Assembly: GCA_937925385.1 (NCBI GenBank)
Contig: CALEWN010000349.1
Span: forward strand, 1-27,377
Source: an uncultured Senegalimassilia sp.
GTDB lineage: Bacteria > Actinomycetota > Coriobacteriia > Coriobacteriales > Eggerthellaceae
Reading direction: 5' to 3'
DNA length: 27,377 nt
The translations under genes and the position numbers were made by a program. The notes beneath the pieces are model-generated. The model worked only from the letters and a program-made list of their open reading frames with translations, was not told the origin of the DNA and made no database searches. Positions 14,971-21,104 of this stretch are shown piece by piece (the first letter of the stretch is position 1; each line of letters opens with the position of its first letter).

Positions 14971-16230
14971 ATGACGATTACGGTGGCCGAGCTTTTTGCT
15001 GGCGTTGGCGGGTTTCGCCTAGGCCTTGAAGGCTACCAAAGCCTCGAGCATCCTGAGTTCAATCTCCCGGCAGCAGGACCTTTTAAAACGATTTGGGCCA
15101 ATCAGTGGGAGCCTCCTGGAACCGAGGGCAAGCAATTCGCTTGGCGCTGTTATGAGCAGCGTTTCGGCGAGGGAAGCTGCGTTAACCAGGACATCAACAA
15201 GGTTCTCGATGACTACGAGGCCGGTAAAATCGATATTCCCGACGTTCAGATGGTCGTGGGCGGCTTCCCGTGCCAGGATTACAGCGTAGCGAAACCACTG
15301 TCCGCTGCTCGCGGAATCGAAGGCAAGAAGGGCGTTCTTTGGTGGGACATCTATCGCTTCTTGCATCTGAAAGAGCCGAAGTACGTGTTGCTCGAGAACG
15401 TTGATCGCTTGCTCAAAAGTCCGGCGACGCAGCGCGGTCGCGATTTCGCGATTATCCTTTCTTGCATGGCTGACCTGGGTTATTCGGTTGAATGGCATGT
15501 TGTGAACAGTGGCGAATACGGGTTTAACCAGCGACGCAAACGCGTTTACATTTTTGCTGAAATGACCAGCGATAACTGGGATTTGTCAGACCGTGCGAAA
15601 AACGGTGTGATGGCGTGCGCGTTTCCGACGGAGGACCCGGAGAAGGTTTCCGAGTTTGAGATTCAGCATGACCCTTATGACATTTCCCAGCACTTCGACC
15701 TTGCTGGCAAGAAATCCCCGTTCTGCACTGCAGGCATAATGCAGGATTACAAGGTTCTGACCTTTGACCTGACGGAGGAGTACGATGGCGAGCTTGGTGC
15801 GCTTGGAAACGTGCTGGTTCCGGAGAGCGAAGTTCCCGAGCAGTTCTATATTCCGGACGAAAAGTTCGAGGCTTGGAAGTACTTGAAGGGCGGCAAGCGC
15901 GAGGATCGTGTGGATAAGAAAACGGGCTTCAAATACGTCTACTCCGAGGGCTCGATGACGTTCCCCGATGCGCTCGATAGGCCCTCGCGCACCATTTTGA
16001 CTGGCGAAGGCGGCAGCGGGGCTTCTCGTTTCAAGCATGTCGTTGAAGTGGATGGTCGATTCCGTCGTCTTGTTCCCGACGAGCTTGATCAGCTGCAGGG
16101 TTTTCCGAAGGGCTGGACGAATACGGGCATGAGCGATGGTCGCCGAGCTTTCTGCATGGGCAACGCTTTGGTTGTCGGCGTCCCGCACCGGATCGGCGTT
16201 GAGATTGCTCGCGAGGCTGGCTTGAAATAA
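14971..16230 (+). CDS. DNA (cytosine-5-)-methyltransferase of the Sau3AI-like system
   Basis: The enzyme moves a methyl group from S-adenosylmethionine to C5 of cytosine. Motifs appear in canonical order over 419 residues: motif I FAGVGGFRLGL (9-19), motif IV GGFPCQDYS with catalytic Cys101, motif VI ENV (142-144), motif VIII QRRKRVYIF, then a target-recognition region of about 140 residues, motif IX near RPSRTILTGEGG, and motif X GNALVVGVPHRIG. M.Sau3AI is also an m5C enzyme acting on GATC, so the same target is inferred from the neighbouring endonuclease, not read from the sequence. The start follows AAAGGATGG. A strong hairpin terminator closes the unit 14 bases after the stop. No vsr-type repair gene is adjacent. 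Confidence 0.93.
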   Translation: MTITVAELFAGVGGFRLGLEGYQSLEHPEFNLPAAGPFKTIWANQWEPPGTEGKQFAWRCYEQRFGEGSCVNQDINKVLDDYEAGKIDIPDVQMVVGGFPCQDYSVAKPLSAARGIEGKKGVLWWDIYRFLHLKEPKYVLLENVDRLLKSPATQRGRDFAIILSCMADLGYSVEWHVVNSGEYGFNQRRKRVYIFAEMTSDNWDLSDRAKNGVMACAFPTEDPEKVSEFEIQHDPYDISQHFDLAGKKSPFCTAGIMQDYKVLTFDLTEEYDGELGALGNVLVPESEVPEQFYIPDEKFEAWKYLKGGKREDRVDKKTGFKYVYSEGSMTFPDALDRPSRTILTGEGGSGASRFKHVVEVDGRFRRLVPDELDQLQGFPKGWTNTGMSDGRRAFCMGNALVVGVPHRIGVEIAREAGLK

Positions 16231-16243
16231 ATCTTGATGTGAT

Positions 16244-16275
16244 AAGAAACGGCGGGGCCTCTTCCGCCGTTTCTT
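16244..16275. terminator. Bidirectional terminator between the methyltransferase and nuclease genes
   Basis: A perfect 12-bp stem (AAGAAACGGCGG at 16244-16255, CCGCCGTTTCTT at 16264-16275) with an 8-nt loop lies between two convergent genes. The A/T-rich stem base yields a U-rich end on either strand, so it can serve both. Confidence 0.8.
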
Positions 16276-16331
16276 TGTAGCAACAAGTTTGATAGAACCT
16301 GCGAAGCTGGAGGCCTTCGTCCAACGTCAAC

Positions 16332-17429
16332 CTACGGTTTGCAGATGCCGCAGGGGGAGTAGCCTTGGGCTATGAGTTGGTCGCGGGTGCCGGTGAAGTC
16401 TTGCTTGTTTGCGCTTGAGATGTCGCTGGCGGCGGAGCAGTCCGGTTTGTGGAACTTCTTATTCTTCACGTTCAGGATATAGTCCTGCTGCTCGGACGCG
16501 CCTTGGTTGCCGGCGGTTCCGTCGGCGTTGCTGGCTTCGTCGCCGGTGCCGCTTCCGTCGCCCGCGCTTCTTCCTGCAGCCGCCTTATCCGCCCGTGCGG
16601 CTGCTGCGGTGGTGATGGTGGCGCTGCCTTTGCTGCCGACCTGTGGGGTTTCGGACGATTCCCAGCTTTCGCCGGTCATGTAGTCGATGGCCACGCCTGG
16701 CTCCACGTTGTACACGAACACGTTGAACTGCACGGCTTCGCCGTTGTCCTCGACGGACTTCGCTTCCATCTGCACCCCGCGCGCCACCAGGTCGTTTGCG
16801 GCGAACAGCGGGGTGACGCGGTAGAGCACGTGGTTGCCCGTGTTGCGCACATAGTCACCAACCAGCTCCTCGTAATACAGCATACCCACCGCGTTGAAGG
16901 TGCGCGTGCCCGTGATCAGGTTCTTCTCGTTGGCGTTCTCCCCGCACAGCTGGTGCGCGATCAGGTGGCTACGGTTATACAGCATGCCGTCGTCGACGAA
17001 GCTGTATTTGCGCTGCACCCAGCCGCTCGGATGCACTTGTGAGATGTCGCCGCGTTTCTCGTTTGATATGGTATCGGGTCCGATTCGCGCGAAGGCGGTG
17101 CCGCAGCGGCCTTCGAAATCCAGGTCGCTGAACTGCACGAACGTCTCGCGCGCCTCGTCTTGCGCTGTGAACCCGGGCTCGCCGTGGTTGATGTCGATGC
17201 ACAGCGTGCCGGTGTAGGCGGGGATGTCGGCGATGGTCGCCTGGGCGGATCGCGCACCCTCGCCGGAGCTGCCGTCGGTGCTGCTGATGGAGCTGCCGGT
17301 GCCGGCGGAGCTATCGCCGATGCTGATGGAGCAGCCCGTTGCGGGAAGCGCGAACGAGAACGCCAGCGCCAGAGCCGCTAATGCTGCGGCGATGCGCTGG
17401 GGAAGCGGAAGCGTGCGGTTGTCTTTCAA
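16332..17429 (-). CDS. Secreted DNA/RNA non-specific endonuclease (EndA/NucA-like) lipoprotein with C-terminal Cys-rich module
   Basis: The N-terminus is a lipoprotein signal: basic start, Ala/Leu-rich core and PATGC at about 29-33, giving lipidated Cys33. A Ser/Gly/Thr linker follows. The nuclease core has DGMLYNRSHLIAH and NEKNLITGTRTFN, matching the DRGH-type His and metal-binding Asn region of streptococcal EndA, although DRGH reads NRSH here. A disordered Ala/Gly/Ser stretch leads to a C-terminal ~50-residue module, YILNVKNKKFHKPDCS...GYSPCGICKP, with His-x3-Cys and CGIC placed as in Ada-like zinc modules common on surface nucleases. It probably degrades external nucleic acids for nutrients or uptake. 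The start is TTG 17429 after AAAGG. It is divergent from the kinase gene at 17519. Confidence 0.87.
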   Translation of the reverse strand: MKDNRTLPLPQRIAAALAALALAFSFALPATGCSISIGDSSAGTGSSISSTDGSSGEGARSAQATIADIPAYTGTLCIDINHGEPGFTAQDEARETFVQFSDLDFEGRCGTAFARIGPDTISNEKRGDISQVHPSGWVQRKYSFVDDGMLYNRSHLIAHQLCGENANEKNLITGTRTFNAVGMLYYEELVGDYVRNTGNHVLYRVTPLFAANDLVARGVQMEAKSVEDNGEAVQFNVFVYNVEPGVAIDYMTGESWESSETPQVGSKGSATITTAAAARADKAAAGRSAGDGSGTGDEASNADGTAGNQGASEQQDYILNVKNKKFHKPDCSAASDISSANKQDFTGTRDQLIAQGYSPCGICKP

Positions 17430-17506
17430 CGGCGGCCTTTCTGTCGTTGCCTAGGCCGATTGTAGCGAATGGATTTGATGTACCTATGGCGCGCAGGCCC
17501 CTGCAA

Positions 17507-17512
17507 TATAAT
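17507..17512 (+). promoter_or_regulatory. Consensus -10 box placing transcription start at the kinase ATG
   Basis: A perfect TATAAT ends 6 bases before the ATG at 17519. Initiation usually falls about 7 bases after the -10, so the transcript would begin at or next to the A of the start codon. No ribosome site lies between. No good -35 is visible. Confidence 0.55.
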
Positions 17513-17518
17513 GTGCGC

Positions 17519-19636
17519 ATGACTAAAACGCAGCTGATACTCAATCGATACAAGCCCCTTGCCAAGGCGGGGGCGGGCGGCTTCGGCACGGTGCAGGTGG
17601 CATGGGATACGCGCATCCAGCGCAAGGTGGCCATCAAGTGCATCCCCCTGTCCGAGGCCGAGTTGTTGCGCGCTACTCTTCCCGGCGCTGATGCGCTTGA
17701 CGTTTCTCCTGATGAATATAGCGAAAGCGCGATTGCGCCGAGCGCGCACGCAGTGGGTTCCGCGGGCTCTTCGGCGAGCGCCGTCGATCCGGCGGATGTT
17801 CCCCCGTGGGAAGATCTGCCAGAGGAAGCGGGTTTTGCTGGCTCCGAGGATGTCGCGGAATCTGCCGAGCTAGACGAGCCGGGCGAGCCGGCGAACGCTT
17901 CCTTCCGCCAAACGGGCTCCGATTCCGCGGACTCGTTGCGCGCAGATGCGTTCCCTAGCCAGCTTTTGCCCGGCCAATCGGTCAGCCTGACGGATGTGGC
18001 CGATCCTGCAAGTCGCCCGCTGGTGCGCACGCTCTCGCGCATCCCCGGATTGGACGAGGCCCGCACGGCGGCCGTGCTGTCGGACTCCAGCATCGTCGCG
18101 GTGCACGACTTCGAAATCCAGGATTCCACGGCGTACCTGATCATGGAATACGTTGAGGGCATGACGCTCACCGAGCTGCTGCGCGACCACGATGATCGGC
18201 TGACGCTCGACGTGGTCGCCGCCGTGTTCGACGCGGTGGCTCACGCGCTCGAGGTTGCCCACGCGAACGGCGTGCTGCATCTGGATATCAAGCCCGACAA
18301 CATCCTGATCAACGCATCGGGCCAGGTGAAGGTGACCGATTTCGGTCTGGCAACCTTGGCCGACGCGCAGGGGTTCGGCGTGGCAGGCGGCGGCACTATC
18401 GGCTACATGCCGCTTGAGCAGATGCGCCAGGAGAACCTTGACGCGCGGTGTGACGAGTGGGCGCTCGCGTCGGTGACGTACGAGATGCTGGCGGGCGAGA
18501 ACCCGTTCTTGGCCCCGAACCTGTTCCAGGCGCAGGAGGCCATAGAAGATGGCGAATTGGTGCTGCCGTCGCTGTGCTGGGACAACCTCGACCCGGCTGC
18601 GGACGACCCCATCTTCTACGCGTTGGACCCCGAGCGCGAGGAACGCTACGAGACGGTGGCGGATTTCGTGGAGGAGCTTTCGCCGTTTTTGGGCGACCCG
18701 GCGAAGGGTCGTGCGGAGCTGGCCGACATCGTGGCGGGTCCGGCGGAGGAAGAGGAGCCCGAGCCGCAGCCGCGCGAGCCTGGCATCCCGTTGCGCGATC
18801 GCATCACGCCCAGGCTGCTGTTCTTCGGCTCGCACGCGTGCGGCGCGGCGGGATCGGCGTTGCTGGCGTTTCTGTCGCTGCAGAACATCTCGCAGACCGA
18901 AGGGTTCGCCAACCCGCTGTTCTGGGGATTGCTGCTGCTCATGACCCTTGCCGGCGCCTTTCGCCCCCACCTCGGGGCGCTTTTGGGGTTCGTTTCTCTG
19001 TCGGCCATGCTGGTGATGTGCGGCGTGCCCGCCGCGGGATGCGTGCTGCTTGCCGGTGCCGGCGTATGGTGGTGGTACCTGGGCCGCGCGGGCGATGCGA
19101 CTGCGAACGCCACGTTGGCGACGCCGCTTGCCGGCGCGATCGGGTTGGGGCCGATCGGCCCGCTGGCGGCGGGTTTTGCGCTGCGCCCGGTTGCGGCGAT
19201 GGCGACGGCGGCGTTCCAGGTGTTGTGCGGGTTCATGCTGGCAGGCTTGGGAAGCGCCTCGTTCATGGGGTGGGACGTGTTCGCCACCTGGCATTTCTCG
19301 ATGGCGGCCTTCGCAAGCGATGCGGTGATCGACCGGATGGCGGCCATGCTGACGGAACCGGGCACGTGGATCATGGCGGCAAGCTGGGTGCTTGCGGCGG
19401 GAGCCTGCGCCCTGCTGCGTTGGCGCCCTACGCGGTTGTTCGCGTCCTTCGGCGTGCTGGCGGGCGCGGCCGTGCTGGTGGCCGGGTTCATTTTGGCGGC
19501 GATTTGCGGGGCTCCTTCCGCATCCGCCTTCACCGATCCTGCCGATGTCGCCTCGTTGGTCGTTTCCGCGGGCATTATGCTGTTCGCCGCCTATCTTTTG
19601 CCCGACCCCGAGTATTATGACGAGAGCGACGAATAG
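17519..19636 (+). CDS. Ser/Thr protein kinase with polytopic membrane C-terminus
   Basis: Residues 10-390 or so form an Hanks-type kinase: glycine loop GAGGFG (18-23), Lys40, alpha-C Glu180, HLDIKPDN with catalytic Asp256 (HLD for HRD) and DFG at 274-276. Between the beta-3 Lys and the alpha-C Glu sits an insert of about 120 acidic, Ser/Ala/Pro-rich residues, far longer than the usual 15-20. After an acidic Glu/Pro linker the C-terminal ~270 residues hold eight to ten hydrophobic helices, ending in an acidic tail DPEYYDESDE. It differs from PASTA kinases in lacking any sensor domain; its input is unknown and the membrane part may be the sensor. I start it at ATG 17519, where homology to kinases begins; upstream frame extension would cross the promoter. 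Acetamidase follows after 98 bases. Confidence 0.88.
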   Translation: MTKTQLILNRYKPLAKAGAGGFGTVQVAWDTRIQRKVAIKCIPLSEAELLRATLPGADALDVSPDEYSESAIAPSAHAVGSAGSSASAVDPADVPPWEDLPEEAGFAGSEDVAESAELDEPGEPANASFRQTGSDSADSLRADAFPSQLLPGQSVSLTDVADPASRPLVRTLSRIPGLDEARTAAVLSDSSIVAVHDFEIQDSTAYLIMEYVEGMTLTELLRDHDDRLTLDVVAAVFDAVAHALEVAHANGVLHLDIKPDNILINASGQVKVTDFGLATLADAQGFGVAGGGTIGYMPLEQMRQENLDARCDEWALASVTYEMLAGENPFLAPNLFQAQEAIEDGELVLPSLCWDNLDPAADDPIFYALDPEREERYETVADFVEELSPFLGDPAKGRAELADIVAGPAEEEEPEPQPREPGIPLRDRITPRLLFFGSHACGAAGSALLAFLSLQNISQTEGFANPLFWGLLLLMTLAGAFRPHLGALLGFVSLSAMLVMCGVPAAGCVLLAGAGVWWWYLGRAGDATANATLATPLAGAIGLGPIGPLAAGFALRPVAAMATAAFQVLCGFMLAGLGSASFMGWDVFATWHFSMAAFASDAVIDRMAAMLTEPGTWIMAASWVLAAGACALLRWRPTRLFASFGVLAGAAVLVAGFILAAICGAPSASAFTDPADVASLVVSAGIMLFAAYLLPDPEYYDESDE

Positions 19637-19734
19637 CTTCCGTTCCCGACGTTCGGGCGAAGCGGCGTTGCGCGATAACGCAAGACCGGTCGTCGGCGTG
19701 GTGCCGCGGCCTTACCTGGATAGGAAGGAAACCC

Positions 19735-20631
19735 ATGATCGAGCTTAACGACGACAAGACGTTGTTCTCTTTCGACCGCGATCTTGAGCCGGTTCTGACC
19801 GTGAAGTCCGGCGAAACGGTGCGCATCCGCACGAAGGACTGCTTCAGCAACCAGCTGACCGGCCCTCAGGACACCATGGACGACCTGGACTGGGATGCCG
19901 TCAACCCGGCGACCGGCCCGGTGTTCGTCGAGGGCGCGAAGGCGGGCGGCGCGCTGAAGGTGCGCATCGACAACATCGAGTTCGATGAGCAGACCTGCTC
20001 CGCCACCGGCCAGGACGAGGGCGTGTGCGGCAACCGCTTCACCGAGTGGGCCACGCATTACTGCAAGATCCAGGGCAACACGCTGGCCTGGGATGAGCGC
20101 CTGAACATCCCGCTGCGCCCCATGATCGGCGTCATCGGCGTGGCCCCCGAGGGCGAGCCGGTGAACTGCGGCACCCCGGGCAGCCATGGCGGCAACATGG
20201 ACAACACGGCCATCACCACTGGCGCCACGCTGTACTTCCCCGTGGCGGTCGACGGTGCGCTGTTCGGCTGCGGCGACATGCACGCGGCCATGGGCGACGG
20301 CGAGGTCAGCGTCTCCGGCGCCGAGGTTGCGGGCTACGCCACCGTCACGCTGACGGCCATGCCCGAGTTGAAGCTGGTGAACCCGCTGATCGAGAACGAC
20401 ACGCATTTCGGCATCATCGTGTCCGCGGAATCGCTGGATGCGGCCGCTGAGCTGGCCGTTCAGCAGATGGTCGACCTGCTGGCTTCTCGCACGAACGAGT
20501 CCGAGGCCGACCTGGTCATGCTGCTGTCGCTGGTCGCCGACGTGCAGGTGTGCCAGATGGTGGACCCGCAGAAGACGGTGCGTTTCATGGTGCCGAAGTA
20601 CGTGCTGGATGCCATCGGCTTCTCGCTGTAG
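19735..20631 (+). CDS. Acetamidase/formamidase family protein
   Basis: Members hydrolyse formamide or acetamide to ammonia and the acid. The 298-residue chain shows the family pattern: an N-terminal beta-rich part with TVRIRTKDCFSNQ, NPATGPVFVEGAKAGG, then RPMIGVIGVAP, a CGTPGSHGGNMDN segment and LFGCGDMHAAMGDGEV, which are the conserved glycine, His and Asp stretches of FmdA/AmdA proteins. It has no signal peptide, so it acts in the cytoplasm. The start ATG 19735 follows GGAAGG. The product ammonia suggests a nitrogen-scavenging role, but the substrate cannot be read from sequence. A strong terminator follows the stop. Confidence 0.92.
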   Translation: MIELNDDKTLFSFDRDLEPVLTVKSGETVRIRTKDCFSNQLTGPQDTMDDLDWDAVNPATGPVFVEGAKAGGALKVRIDNIEFDEQTCSATGQDEGVCGNRFTEWATHYCKIQGNTLAWDERLNIPLRPMIGVIGVAPEGEPVNCGTPGSHGGNMDNTAITTGATLYFPVAVDGALFGCGDMHAAMGDGEVSVSGAEVAGYATVTLTAMPELKLVNPLIENDTHFGIIVSAESLDAAAELAVQQMVDLLASRTNESEADLVMLLSLVADVQVCQMVDPQKTVRFMVPKYVLDAIGFSL

Positions 20632-20650
20632 CTTCGAACTGGGAAACGAA

Positions 20651-20683
20651 GCGCCCGCAAGCGTTGTGCTTGCGGGCGCTTTT
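20651..20683 (+). terminator. Rho-independent terminator after the acetamidase gene
   Basis: A perfect 12-bp GC-rich stem (GCGCCCGCAAGC at 20651-20662, GCTTGCGGGCGC at 20668-20679), a 5-nt loop and TTTT lie 20 bases after the stop codon. Confidence 0.92.
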
Positions 20684-20694
20684 GCGTTCGGGCA

Positions 20695-20734
20695 AAAAAG
20701 AAACCGCCCCGCGTATTGGCGTTGCGGGGCGGTT
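20695..20734 (-). terminator. Rho-independent terminator of the small membrane protein gene
   Basis: On the minus strand AACCGCCCCGC (20734-20724) pairs with GCGGGGCGGTT (20712-20702), loop 11 nt, followed by a T-rich tail (T2-C-T6) at 20701-20693. It faces the preceding terminator, so the two convergent genes are insulated. Confidence 0.88.
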
Positions 20735-20768
20735 CGGCGGCAAGTGTGAGTGAGTGGCCGCCGTGTGG

Positions 20769-20966
20769 TTATTCGGAGTCTTCCTCGTCGTCATCGTCGA
20801 AGAAGGACCAGTCATCCTTGCCCTTCGGGCGGTCGACGAACGTTTTGCGGGTGCGACGTTCCATGATGAAGCACGCGATAAGGCTGATGATGAGACCCGC
20901 ACCGACCATAATGCCGATGCCGGCATATGACTCGAAAAGAAAATGGTACAGGCCGATCCAATCCAT
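20769..20966 (-). CDS. Small single-pass membrane protein of unknown function
   Basis: The 65 residues comprise one membrane helix (about 14-35, AGIGIMVGAGLIISLIACFIM), a basic stretch RRTRKTF right after it and a strongly acidic tail (DDWSFFDDDDEEDSE). By the positive-inside rule the tail is cytoplasmic. An AGGA ribosome site lies 6 bases before the ATG, a TATACT box lies at 21021-21026, and a dedicated terminator follows, so it is a real monocistronic gene. I do not recognise the family; no partner is adjacent. Confidence 0.8.
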   Translation of the reverse strand: MDWIGLYHFLFESYAGIGIMVGAGLIISLIACFIMERRTRKTFVDRPKGKDDWSFFDDDDEEDSE

Positions 20967-21104
20967 GCTGTTCCTAACGGTTCGTTCGCAGGCGCTTAAG
21001 GGCGCGTATTACAAAGCCAAAGTATACTACACCGTTTCGGCTCCGGTCGCGCCAAGAACGAAGAACAACCCACGATTCGCAACAAACCGCAACAGTTCGC
21101 GGTG

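Noticed and set aside
17325..17345. LPATG in the nuclease as a sortase signal
   Set aside because: It is at the N-terminus directly before the lipobox cysteine; sortase motifs are C-terminal with a following hydrophobic and basic tail.
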